From NCBI GenBank assembly GCA_902785785.1, contig CADAAA010000001.1, positions 248,001 through 312,000 on the forward strand: a stretch of 64,000 bases of DNA, in the 5' to 3' direction. Positions 16,913 through 25,500 of this stretch are shown here, piece by piece. The DNA is from an uncultured Bacteroidia bacterium (GTDB lineage: Bacteria > Bacteroidota > Bacteroidia > Bacteroidales > UBA932). The notes under the pieces were generated by a model, which saw only the letters and a program-made list of their open reading frames with translations, did no database searches and was not told where the DNA came from. A program made the translations under genes and the position numbers. Numbering within the stretch: position 1 is the first letter of the stretch; each line of letters begins with the position of its first letter.

Positions 16913-18853
16913 TTATTCGCCTTTCTTGAACCAGACGTTCATTTCGCCGCGGCCGCGGTGTGCCCAGGCGTAGTATGGTATGAGGGTGAGCGGGCCGTCA
17001 GCGGTCGTGGTGACAAGTTCGGTGATGCCTTCGAGAAGGCCAGGCTTGGCCTCGACCTTGAACTCAGGCTTTGCCGGGATCTGTGCCTCGCGGACGGAGA
17101 AAGCGTTATCCGGCCATTCGGCGCAGTAGACGATGGGGCCGCGCTCGACGGCGAGGCGGCCGAGGTCGTCAACGACCCGGCTGTCCGCCTCGACAGTGCG
17201 CGGCTCCATGTCGAAGTGAACGGTCACTTCGTCGCCTTCCGCCCAGCTGCGGGTGATGGTGAAATACCCGTCAGGGGTAAGGGAACCCTCTGCGTCGGCA
17301 CCGTTCACTTTCACGCCGTATGTGAGCTGCTTGCCGTCGGAATAGTGGTAAAGTCCGCCGGGCATGACTTCACCCCTGACCCATCCGGGGATGCGGAGCT
17401 TGAGGGTGAAGGGCTTGCGATGGGAGTTGCGGTCAAGCTTGATGCTTATGTCTCCGTTCCAGGGATAGCCTGTAGTCTGGGTGAGCGATACGGCCTTGCC
17501 TTCGACCTTCACATCCATGCTGTTGGACATGTAGAGGTTGACAAATACGGCGTCGTCCTTGACAGCGTAGACATAGCCGGGGACTGACGGGATGAAGCGG
17601 CAGATGTTGGAAGGGCAGCAGGCGCAGCCGAACCATGCCTGGCGCTCGTGGCTGCCGTCGGACTCCAAAGGATTGGGGTAGAAGAATCCGCCTCCGTCAA
17701 GGGATACACCGTCAATCAGGGCGTTATAAAGGCTGCGCTCAAGCACGTCATAGTACTTGGACTCTCCATGGAGGAGGAACATCCTGTAGTTGGTATATAC
17801 GTTGCCGATGGCGGCGCATGTCTCGCAGTACGCGCTCAGGTTCGGCAGTTCGTAATTGTCGCCGAACGCTTCCCCGCCATGCTTGGAGCCGACTCCGCCG
17901 GTGATGTAGGTCTTCTTGGATACCATGTTGTCCCAGATGCGGTCGATGGCATCGATGTAGGACTGCTCTCCGGTGAGGGCTGCAACGTCGGCCAGGCCGG
18001 AATAGAAATACTCGGCGCGGACGGCGTGGCCTACGGCTTCATCCTGCTCGGTGATGGGGACGTGGGACTGGCGGTATTCCTCACTGCCTTTCTCTCCGTG
18101 ACCCCTGCGGTCTATGAAGAATTTGGCCTCGTCGAGATATTTCTTGTCACCGGTCACGGTATATAGCTTGGCCAGGGCCATCTCTGCGATCTGGTGTCCG
18201 GGGACCTTGACCTGCTGGTCGGGGCCGGGACCTATCTCACGGCATACGCAGTCGGCGTATTTGATGGCGATATCCAGGAAGTTACGTTTTCCTGTGGCCT
18301 GATAGTGTGCGATGGCACCTTCGATCATGTGTCCGAGGTCGTAGAACTCGTGGCTGTCCTCGATCTGCGCCCAGCGCTCCGCGCCGGCCCATCTGTGCGG
18401 GTGCTCGGGATTGCGCGTGCGGGCTGTATAAAGGTAACCGTCCGGCTCCTGTGCGGCGGCGACAAGGACCAGGACACTGTCTATGTAGGCCTCTAATTTC
18501 TCGTCCGGGTAGGTTTGGAGGAGGTAGCTCGCACCTTCGATGGTCTTGTAGACATCAGTGTCATCAAACGGAAATCCGACAACGCGGAAACCGAGGTTGT
18601 GGTCGGCGTCCATCTGCTGCCTGGCCTCCACGAAATTCTGGTAGCGGCCGGTCTCCTCGCATTTGCTGAACGCCAGGGGGATGGTGACTTCCCTGGAGGC
18701 CTGGAGCCGTTGGCCCCAGAAGTCGTCGGTCACTTTAACCGAAGTGAACGGCACGGGTGTGATAGGGTAACCGTTCGATTGGGACATTTTCTTGTCCGAT
18801 GCGCAAGACACCAGCATCACGACCGCAGCCACTGCAATGATAAGCCTTTTCAT
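16913..18853 (-). CDS. beta-L-arabinofuranosidase, GH127 (DUF1680)
   Basis: This is an envelope lipoprotein of about 646 residues (signal MKRLIIAVAAVVMLVSC) that removes terminal beta-L-arabinofuranose. The catalytic domain is an (alpha/alpha)6 barrel. The zinc-thiolate site of GH127 can be read as AYCETCAAIGN and FGCACCPSNICRF, where a cysteine acts as nucleophile. YITGGVGSKHGGEAFG is the upstream conserved segment with the metal Glu nearby. Beta-sandwich domains follow from about residue 430. An ATG two codons earlier (18859) is also possible. It follows thiL by about 40 nt on the same strand. Its activity complements the GH51 enzyme on arabinan or hydroxyproline-linked arabinose; the true substrate is inferred. 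Confidence 0.9.
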   Translation of the reverse strand: MKRLIIAVAAVVMLVSCASDKKMSQSNGYPITPVPFTSVKVTDDFWGQRLQASREVTIPLAFSKCEETGRYQNFVEARQQMDADHNLGFRVVGFPFDDTDVYKTIEGASYLLQTYPDEKLEAYIDSVLVLVAAAQEPDGYLYTARTRNPEHPHRWAGAERWAQIEDSHEFYDLGHMIEGAIAHYQATGKRNFLDIAIKYADCVCREIGPGPDQQVKVPGHQIAEMALAKLYTVTGDKKYLDEAKFFIDRRGHGEKGSEEYRQSHVPITEQDEAVGHAVRAEYFYSGLADVAALTGEQSYIDAIDRIWDNMVSKKTYITGGVGSKHGGEAFGDNYELPNLSAYCETCAAIGNVYTNYRMFLLHGESKYYDVLERSLYNALIDGVSLDGGGFFYPNPLESDGSHERQAWFGCACCPSNICRFIPSVPGYVYAVKDDAVFVNLYMSNSMDVKVEGKAVSLTQTTGYPWNGDISIKLDRNSHRKPFTLKLRIPGWVRGEVMPGGLYHYSDGKQLTYGVKVNGADAEGSLTPDGYFTITRSWAEGDEVTVHFDMEPRTVEADSRVVDDLGRLAVERGPIVYCAEWPDNAFSVREAQIPAKPEFKVEAKPGLLEGITELVTTTADGPLTLIPYYAWAHRGRGEMNVWFKKGE

Positions 18854-18893
18854 AATCATATGGTTTTGTTGTTTGTTACTTAATGAGAGGGGG

Positions 18894-19877
18894 TCAGAAA
18901 TGCCTGAAGCCTGTGAAATCCTTGTCCGTACCTTCCCAAATGATGACTGGTCCTGCCGTTTCTGATCCTTCCGGGGCGGCGAGGATCTCTCCGATGACAG
19001 TGTGGGGGATGCTGACGGGCGTGCCTGGGCGGCAGGTGAAGAGGAGTTCGTAGTCCTCGCCGCCGCTCAGTGCAAGTTCGGCAGGGTCCCAGCCGCGGCG
19101 CGCGCAAAGGTCCCGGAGCTCCGCTGAAAGCGGCAGGCTCCGGACATCGACGCGCGCTGTGACGCCCGACGCTTCCAGTATGTGCCGGAGGTCGGATCCG
19201 ATACCGTCTGAAATGTCCATGCAGGCGTTCACTCCCGTAGTCGCCGCCAGCCTGAGTCCTTCCGCTATCCGTGGCATCGGCCGGTAATGGCGGTCCACCA
19301 GGATTCTCTCTGTATCGGGTGCTTCAGGGCTCCCGCAACCATCGGACTGTCTCTCAAGCACGAGCTTTAGTCCGGCGGCCGAGTCACCGAGCGTGCCCGT
19401 CACGCAGACGAGGTCGCCCGGCCGGGCACCGGAGCGCTTCAGCGACTGCCCGGCCCCGCAGCTGCCCAGCACCGTGACGTTGATGCACAGGCGGTCCTTG
19501 GCTGCGGTTGTATCTCCGCCAAGCAGGGGGCAGTTGAAACGGTCGGATATATCCTTGTATCCACGTATGAATTCTTCGGTGAAGCCGTCGTGAATATTCT
19601 TCGGAAGGGCGATGCTGAGGAAGGTCCCGACCAGCTTCCCGCCCATTCCGGCTATGTCACTAAGGTTGACCGCAGCGGATTTCCACCCCAGACTGTAGGG
19701 GTCGATGTCTTCCATCAGGAAATGTATCCCGTCCACCAGCATGTCGGTTGTGACAAGCGTCTCCAGCCCGTCCCTCTGGGGCATGACCGCGCAGTCATCC
19801 CCGATGCCCAGGATCCCTTCCGGCACCTCGAACTGCTCCTTTATCCAGCCTATCAGTTCAAATTCTCCTTTTCCCAT
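18894..19877 (-). CDS. thiL: thiamine-monophosphate kinase
   Basis: ThiL phosphorylates thiamine monophosphate to thiamine diphosphate with ATP. From the ATG at 19877 the protein has 327 residues and opens MGKGEFELIGWIKEQF. Family motifs are GIGDDCAVMP (metal/ATP binding), TDMLVDGIHFL, GWKSAAVNLSDIAGMGG, VCVTGTLGDSAAGLKL, MDISDGIGSDLRHIL and LSGGEDYELLFTC, all in the expected order. An in-frame ATG at 19913 would add 12 residues unlike the family and start inside a repeat. The 5' region carries two palindromic repeats (19901-19988), downstream of a likely -7 box, so the leader is probably transcribed through them. Confidence 0.93.
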   Translation of the reverse strand: MGKGEFELIGWIKEQFEVPEGILGIGDDCAVMPQRDGLETLVTTDMLVDGIHFLMEDIDPYSLGWKSAAVNLSDIAGMGGKLVGTFLSIALPKNIHDGFTEEFIRGYKDISDRFNCPLLGGDTTAAKDRLCINVTVLGSCGAGQSLKRSGARPGDLVCVTGTLGDSAAGLKLVLERQSDGCGSPEAPDTERILVDRHYRPMPRIAEGLRLAATTGVNACMDISDGIGSDLRHILEASGVTARVDVRSLPLSAELRDLCARRGWDPAELALSGGEDYELLFTCRPGTPVSIPHTVIGEILAAPEGSETAGPVIIWEGTDKDFTGFRHF

Positions 19878-19900
19878 ATTCTTTCTCCCTGCCTGACATC

Positions 19901-19988
19901 CGTTTCTGAACAAAACCGCGGTTTTTGTTCAGAATTGCCCTTATTTCAGCCGTTTCTGCACGAAATCAGCGTTTTTGTTCAGAATTGC
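19901..19988. repeat. Two 27-bp imperfect palindromes at 50-bp period
   Basis: Unit 1 is 19906-19932, with arms CTGAACAAAA and TTTTGTTCAG around a 7-nt centre. Unit 2 is 19956-19982, with arms CTGCACGAAA and TTTTGTTCAG. The shared block is longer: both units are preceded by CCGTTT and followed by AATTGC, so 38-bp copies start exactly 50 bp apart (19901, 19951). The left arm of unit 2 has two changes that break pairing. The repeats lie between the thiL start and its likely -7 box (20010-20003), probably in the thiL 5' leader. No family name is known to me. Confidence 0.85.
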
Positions 19989-20002
19989 GGGCGGGGTGTA
20001 GA

Positions 20003-20038
20003 CAAATGTAAGAATAATCGGCGGAATTGCTATCTTTG
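20003..20038. promoter_or_regulatory. Divergent -7 boxes for thiL and the 183-residue gene
   Basis: TACATTTG on the minus strand (20010-20003) and TATCTTTG on the plus strand (20031-20038) both match TAnnTTTG and point away from each other. The plus box lies 24 nt before the ATG at 20063. Good -33 elements are not evident for either. Confidence 0.55.
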
Positions 20039-20062
20039 CAGCCAGCAATTTCAAGGTAAGCA

Positions 20063-20614
20063 ATGGACGACAGCAGGATAGCGACATACGACAGGTTCGA
20101 GGCCAGCCTGAGGAGGGAACTCATAAAACTCTGTACTGAATACGAGATGATGAACGGGCAGCTGCTTCACTCGGACGATATCGATGCCAAGTGGGACGAA
20201 TTCGCCCGCGACTACATGATCGATGCTGTCCATGAGTTCAATGCATATCCCGAAGCATCGCTTGCCTGGGCTGCTTTCCTCGGCATGGGCGTCGCACGTC
20301 ATTGGGACGAGGACTGGCGCAGGCATTCTTCCGACAAATACGTTTCCTATTACGGCAGCAGGGGATATGATGACATGGACGAGCATGTTCTGAGAGATGT
20401 CCTGGGCTACGCACTTGATTCCGATAAGGCCAAGGCCATCATTTCGATGCTCAGCCGTTGCGCCGCACTGGTCCTGACGCTCATCCGTCGTGAGGGCTTC
20501 GAATCACAGAGCGTCGAGGCCTATTATGTCCTTATCCGCAGCGTCAAGGTCATGTACCAGATCGGCGCTTCCATCGAGTTGTTCCGCCTCGGGTATTCCT
20601 TCCGTCCGCTCTGA
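20063..20614 (+). CDS. conserved hypothetical protein, helical, 183 residues
   Basis: I do not recognise a named family. The protein is acidic, without signal peptide or membrane segment, and appears mostly alpha-helical. Aromatic residues alternate with charges in YMIDAVHEFNAYPEASLAWA and GMGVARHWDEDWRRH. The middle contains a tyrosine-rich turn (YVSYYGSRGYDD), and the C-terminal half is a set of amphipathic helices (AIISMLSRCAALVLTLIRRE). It has its own -7 box and stands alone between thiL (divergent) and a lipoprotein gene with its own promoter, so the context gives no function. Confidence 0.75.
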   Translation: MDDSRIATYDRFEASLRRELIKLCTEYEMMNGQLLHSDDIDAKWDEFARDYMIDAVHEFNAYPEASLAWAAFLGMGVARHWDEDWRRHSSDKYVSYYGSRGYDDMDEHVLRDVLGYALDSDKAKAIISMLSRCAALVLTLIRREGFESQSVEAYYVLIRSVKVMYQIGASIELFRLGYSFRPL

Positions 20615-20625
20615 TGCCTTGAAGG

Positions 20626-20656
20626 CTTGCCGGTTCGGGACTTTTTCATATCTTTG
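20626..20656 (+). promoter_or_regulatory. Full Bacteroidetes-type promoter for the DUF2271 gene
   Basis: CTTG (20626-20629) lies 19 nt before TATCTTTG (20649-20656), matching the -33/-7 arrangement. The ATG follows 21 nt after the -7 box. Confidence 0.7.
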
Positions 20657-20677
20657 TAGAAATCAAAGGTTTTCACT

Positions 20678-21253
20678 ATGAAAAAGATCATTTCCCTCTT
20701 GTTTGTCTGCACCGTTTCCACGCTGCTCGCATCCTGCGCTTCCAAGCCCGGAACGGTCGAACTGTCCTTCAACTATACCAAGCAGGCCGGTCCCGGCTCC
20801 AATCAGTACGCCGTCTGGATCGAGGATGCCGCTGGAAAGGTAGTCAAAACACTCTTCGTTACCGAGTTCACCTCCAAGGGACGCAGCCGCGACGGCTCAA
20901 AGCCTGCGCGCGGCTACACATACCGCACTTCGTGCATGCCTACCTGGGTGAAACACGTTGGAGCCGAGAGCCTTACGGACGAGCAGATGGACGCCTTCAC
21001 CGGCGCAACGCCTGCCCAGAGCGGCGTTCAAACATTCACCTGGGATTTCACCGACCAGGCCGGGAAGCCGGTTGCCAAGGGTACCTACCGCGTCTATCTA
21101 GAGGCTACCTATAACGGAAACAGCGTAGTTACGTACACCGGTACCGTCACGTCGGGCCAGAAGCCCGGTGAACTCAAACTGGACAAATCATACATGGAGG
21201 AGTCGGAGGACCGCAAGGACATGATCTCCGACGTTACTGCGAAGGTCTTTTAG
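20678..21253 (+). CDS. DUF2271 lipoprotein
   Basis: This is a lipoprotein of 191 residues with the signal MKKIISLLFVCTVSTLLASC and a lipid-modifiable Cys at 20. The mature part is a beta-sandwich of the DUF2271 type: VELSFNYTKQAGPGSNQYAV, WIEDAAGKVVKTLFV, and later TFTWDFTDQAGKPVAKGTYR and VYLEAT. DUF2271 proteins are often found near flavinylated or PepSY proteins in membrane electron transfer, but no such partner is seen here. It is a single gene with its own promoter, convergent with the YkvA gene (4-nt gap). Confidence 0.8.
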   Translation: MKKIISLLFVCTVSTLLASCASKPGTVELSFNYTKQAGPGSNQYAVWIEDAAGKVVKTLFVTEFTSKGRSRDGSKPARGYTYRTSCMPTWVKHVGAESLTDEQMDAFTGATPAQSGVQTFTWDFTDQAGKPVAKGTYRVYLEATYNGNSVVTYTGTVTSGQKPGELKLDKSYMEESEDRKDMISDVTAKVF

Positions 21254-21256
21254 GCA

Positions 21257-21709
21257 TCAGCCCTGGACGTCGACATCGCCGCCATCCTTAGGATTCTTTT
21301 CAATGGTGATCTCCGCTTCGTCGTAGTCGCCGAACCAGTCATGCAGCTTCTGCTTGGCCTGGGCTTCTATCTCCGGAGTGACGTTCTTGGCCACCGCGTA
21401 GAATGCCCAGAGCAGGGCGGCCAGGTCGTCGGTATATCCTGCTACAGGGATGAAGTCGGGGATGATGTCTATCGGCAGGATGAAATATCCCAGCGCGCCC
21501 CAGATCTTGCCCTTGTCGGCAGTCTTGACCTTGGGACTTTTCAGGACATAATACAATATAAGGGCTAGATATACGACTTTGATGCCGGCCTTCCTGGCGG
21601 CTCTGGTGACTTTCTTGAGGAAGTCCTGTTCGTTGTACCGGTTCTGGTATTTCTCGATATCCTTGGGTGTCATCTTGTCAGTCTGGATGGTCCGGGCATG
21701 GAACTGCAT
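21257..21709 (-). CDS. YkvA family protein (DUF1232)
   Basis: From the ATG at 21709 the protein has 150 residues. A longer frame to 21907 would run through the promoter and the start of the divergent gene. The DUF1232 core is clear: VVYLALILYYVLKSPKV, then GKIWGALGYFILPIDIIPDFIPVAGYTDDLAALLWAF. This hairpin-like membrane segment with the LPIDIIPD motif defines the family. The molecular role is not established. The acidic C-terminus (DYDEAEITIEKNPKDGG) is probably cytoplasmic. An internal ATG at about 21673 is an alternative start. Confidence 0.82.
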   Translation of the reverse strand: MQFHARTIQTDKMTPKDIEKYQNRYNEQDFLKKVTRAARKAGIKVVYLALILYYVLKSPKVKTADKGKIWGALGYFILPIDIIPDFIPVAGYTDDLAALLWAFYAVAKNVTPEIEAQAKQKLHDWFGDYDEAEITIEKNPKDGGDVDVQG

Positions 21710-21738
21710 AAATTGTTCCAGCTTTCTCCTAAAAACAG

Positions 21739-21746
21739 TATCTTTG
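21739..21746 (+). promoter_or_regulatory. -7 box of the YgjP-type gene
   Basis: TATCTTTG matches TAnnTTTG exactly and lies 18 nt before the ATG at 21765. A TTG at 21713-21715 is 23 nt upstream, slightly too far for an ideal -33. Confidence 0.55.
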
Positions 21747-21764
21747 CCCAGGAACTCCGACACT

Positions 21765-22151
21765 ATGTTTTTCTTTATCCGCAGACGCAGGCGCAAAAGA
21801 AAACCCCTGACGGCCGAACAGGCCGCAGAGGTGGAGCGGCTGCGCATCCAGGCCAAGGTGGCCCTGCCGCCCCGCCTGGCCGAGCTCGCCGCCCGCCATG
21901 GCTTCACCTACAACCAGGTACGCATCAAGCACAATGTCTCCAACTGGGGCAGTTGCTCTGAGCTCGGCAACATCAATCTCAATCTCAACATAATGCGCCT
22001 TCCTGAGCACTTGCAGGACTATATCATGCTGCACGAGCTCTGCCACCTGTGCTATCTCAACCACGGTCCGGAGTTCCATGCCCTGCTGGAGAGCATCTGC
22101 CCCGGCCACCGTGCCCTCGCCCGTGAGTTGAAGGGATACAGACTTATTTAA
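21765..22151 (+). CDS. YgjP-like zinc metallopeptidase domain protein (DUF45)
   Basis: The protein has 128 residues from the ATG at 21765, which follows a good -7 box; an earlier in-frame start at 21579 lies antisense inside the YkvA gene. The N-terminus is very basic (FFFIRRRRRKRK). The gluzincin-like core reads RIKHNVSNWGSCSELGNINL, the zinc motif HELCHL and the further ligand region NHGPEFHALL. This matches the YgjP/WLM superfamily of small zinc peptidases. It is shorter than E. coli YgjP and keeps only the catalytic half. Its stop overlaps that of the convergent lipoprotein gene. Confidence 0.85.
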   Translation: MFFFIRRRRRKRKPLTAEQAAEVERLRIQAKVALPPRLAELAARHGFTYNQVRIKHNVSNWGSCSELGNINLNLNIMRLPEHLQDYIMLHELCHLCYLNHGPEFHALLESICPGHRALARELKGYRLI

Positions 22152-22549
22152 AAGGCCAGCTGCACTCCCGAACAGATAGGGGTCCAGTCGCCCCACCAGT
22201 CTTCGTCGTACATTCTGACATGCGTGCTCGCTTCTACAAGCACCGACTTGGGATATGCGCTCCTGTTCGGGGCGATGGTGACGGGGAAGGTGTTGCCCTT
22301 GGAACCGGCAACATCGGCGACGGACGCTATCTGTCCGTCGATGATGATGCGGTACTGCCAGTCGAAATACTTGACATCCGCCTTTGTATCATAGTAGGCG
22401 TAGTCGTAGCGGATCATGTATGTCCCGCCTTCTGCGGGAATCACGGTCGGAAGATTGTCATATCCGAAGACCGGCTCGTAATAGTCTGTACTACAGGAGC
22501 TGAAGCCGATTGCGGCCAGCGCAAGGAGGAGTATGCTTATCTTTTTCAT
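22148..22549 (-). CDS. small lipoprotein, unknown function
   Basis: This lipoprotein has 133 residues, signal MKKISILLLALAAIGFSSC and a lipid-modifiable Cys at 19. The mature part looks like one all-beta Ig-like domain: PTVIPAEGGTYMIRYDYAYY, then WQYRIIIDGQIAS, then FPVTIAPNRSAYPKSVLVEA. The phrase IPAEGGTY recalls the opening of BACON/Ig-like domains of Bacteroidetes surface proteins, though only loosely. It stands alone, with a short AT-rich leader (22550-22599) between it and the tricorn gene on the same strand. I assign no function. Confidence 0.7.
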   Translation of the reverse strand: MKKISILLLALAAIGFSSCSTDYYEPVFGYDNLPTVIPAEGGTYMIRYDYAYYDTKADVKYFDWQYRIIIDGQIASVADVAGSKGNTFPVTIAPNRSAYPKSVLVEASTHVRMYDEDWWGDWTPICSGVQLAF

Positions 22550-22599
22550 ATGCGAAATCTTTATTATAAGACGGTCCAGGGCCGTTTTTGTTAAAGATA

Positions 22600-25500
22600 C
22601 TATCGCATTTCCCTGATAACTTCGGCTATGGCGGCGTCAAGCTGGGGATCCTTGCCCTCGAGCCTGTCCTTGAAGGTGTTCTTGACGTAGATGTCCGGCT
22701 TGACGCCTGTATTCTCGAGGTCGGAGCCGTCGATGACGCTGTAGCAGCCCCAGGCGGGCATACGGCAAGTGGAGCCGTCCAGCAGGCGGACGGAGGAGGT
22801 GAAGATGATCCAGCGGTAGGTCTCAGTACCTACGAGTTTGGCGATGCCAAGGGTCTTGATGCCGTTGGAAGTCACTTCGGCGTCGGAGAGGCTGTGCTCG
22901 TTGACAAGCACGACTATGGGCTTTCCTGCGGGAGCCACGTTCGGGTGCGAAGCCTTCGGGAAGTCCCTGTACGCCCATTCGAAATGGGCCTGCCCCCGCA
23001 GGAAATCAATCACTTCCTTGTGGACGTTGCCTCCGTTGTTGTAACGCAGGTCGAGGATCAGGGCGTCCTTGTCATATACTTCCGTGTGCATTTTCAGGAG
23101 GAACGAATCGAGGTCCTCCGCTCCCATGGCGCGCATATGGATGTATCCGACCCGGCCTCCGGTCCTGTCGGATACGATCTCCGCGCGCTGCTCCTCCCAT
23201 TCCTTGTAGGCCAGCGTCTTGATGCTCGAGAAGGTGGTGGTGTGCACCTTGACATCGAATTCCTTGCCGCCGCGGCTGAACCGCAGCTTGAGCTCGTCCG
23301 CCGGCACGGCGCCCGAGAAATACTTCTCGCGGTTCTGCGCCTTGTCCACCCGCACTCCGTTCACGGCGATGAGCTCGTCACCCTTGCGGACGTCGATCCC
23401 GTGCCTGTCGGCAGGGGAGTCCGCAAGGATCCCGGCGACCTTGTACGGGGATGCGTTGTCGAACACGATACCGGTTCCGTATGTACGGATCCTGGTCTCG
23501 TTCTTCTCCTCGGAACCGGTGGACGTGAATCCCAGGTGCGAGGAGTTGAGCTCGCCCAGAAGGTCCGCAAGGAGGGTCCTGAGGTTCGCACGCGTCCTGA
23601 CGTAAGGAAGGAGCGAAGCGTAATAATCCCTCACTGCGGGCCAGTCCGCCCCGTGGAAATTGACATCATAGTAATTCTGCTCGAGCACTGCCCAGGTCTC
23701 GTAGAACATCTGCCTGAATTCATCGTCCAGCACTGCCTCTACATCCTTCTTGACTTCGGTCTTTGTCGCTGTCGCGGCAGCCGGGTCCACCTTGTAGATG
23801 GCGCCGGAAGCCAGGCAGTACAGCGCATCCTTGCAGCTGAAGAATGTACCTCCGTTCAGGTCCTTGACCTGCTTCGGCTTGGCGTCCGGGTCGGAGATTT
23901 CCAGGGAGAATACTCCCGGAGTTCCCGATCCCATGGAACGGTACAGTAGGTAGTCCTTGCCTTTTGAAGTATAGATATAAGGGCTGCCCTGGCTCCCTTC
24001 CCGCTCGACGCGGGTCATCCTCTCATGGATGTCCTTGAAGTCGATCACGACGACGGAGTCTTTCTTCGGCTCGTCCTTCTTGTCCCGGAACAGCTCATCG
24101 ACCTTCTCCGACTTGAAGGGGGTATCGTATTTCTGCAGGGGCAGCTTGTACAGCGCAGACCTCGCACCGCGCGGATAGGAGGTTGCCGTCGGATTGGCCA
24201 GCAGATACATGTATTTCCCGTCAGGGGTGAACACGGCGCTTTCCTCCACTGACGCGGAGTTCGTGAAATTCCTGAGGCTTCCGTCCTTGAGGTTGTAGAG
24301 GAAGATATCAGGCTCAAACATGTGCATCGCATCGAACGCCAGCCAGTTGCCGTCATACGAGAATGCGAGGTCATAATTCTGGAATGACCAGAACTCTGCT
24401 TCGGCTGCCTTGACGGTGGTTCCGGCCTTCATGTCGTGGAGCATCACTGCACGGCTGCCGTCGATGAAGGCGAGTTTCTCGCGCTTCTTGTCGACGGCCA
24501 GGCTCTTGGTGTTGTTCTGTGACAGGAATACCGGCGTCTCGCCTGAGCTGCCGTCGGCCGATATCTTGTAGAGGTTGGTCCACCCCTTGTCGGTCCTGGT
24601 GTAATAGACGGTCTTGCTGTCATTGCCCCAGACGACCTGGTCCACCCGCTCATCGGAAGGGGTGTCAAGCATTTGCAGATACTTGCATTTGGTGTCGGAG
24701 ATGTACAGCCTGCCGCGGATGACCAGGGCGAACTTCTTCCCGTCGGGAGACACATCCGCGGCGGTGGGCGTCTGCCCTTCGAACGACCTGCGGACCTCGA
24801 CGCTTCCTGATGCTATATTGATCTGAGGGACAGATACTTTACCCGTAGATGGCTCCAGGACATGGATCTCGTAGTCCTTGAGGAAAACGATGGCCGAACC
24901 GTTATGTGCGATGGAAGGATACTGGACAGACTTGTCGAAACTCGTCAACTGCTGGGGCTTTCCACCCTTGACATACTTGACGATATTGGATTCCTTGTTG
25001 AGCTCATCGCTGACATAGTAGATGTTGCCGTCCTTGTCCGCCATAGGCCATTGGTCCTTGCCTATATAGTCGGTAAGCTCGGTATATGCCTTGCTCTTCG
25101 GATTCCACAATTTGATGTTGGGATTGTGGTCTCCGACATAGCGTTTCCTGGTCGGGAAGCTGATGCTTTCCATCGACTCGTTGAAGAGGAACTCTCCTGT
25201 CTTGGGATTCTCGGCGAGGTTGACTATGGTGTTGAAGTATCCGTCGAACATCAGCTGCGGCGTGCCGCCCGCTACGGCCACCTTGAAGGTGGTCTTGCGG
25301 GCGCTGGCACGCGTGGACTCGAAATAGACGAAATCCGACTTGGCAGACCAGTTCACCGGGACGTCCGGCGCTTCGTGGAAGGTCAGCTGGACGGCCTGGC
25401 CGCCATTGACTGGCACGACGTAAACATCGTTGTTGCCCTGGATGTCGGAGCTGAAGGCCAGCCACTTACCGTCGGGGGAGACGAGGGGCGAGTCCTGCAC

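Noticed and set aside
19901-19988. TPP riboswitch in front of thiL
   Set aside because: I can see no conserved TPP aptamer elements; only two repeated hairpins are present.
22568-22592. ACGG...CCGT plus T-run near 22570 as a terminator
   Set aside because: The loop would be too small and the T-run lies on the side opposite to the flow of the minus-strand genes.
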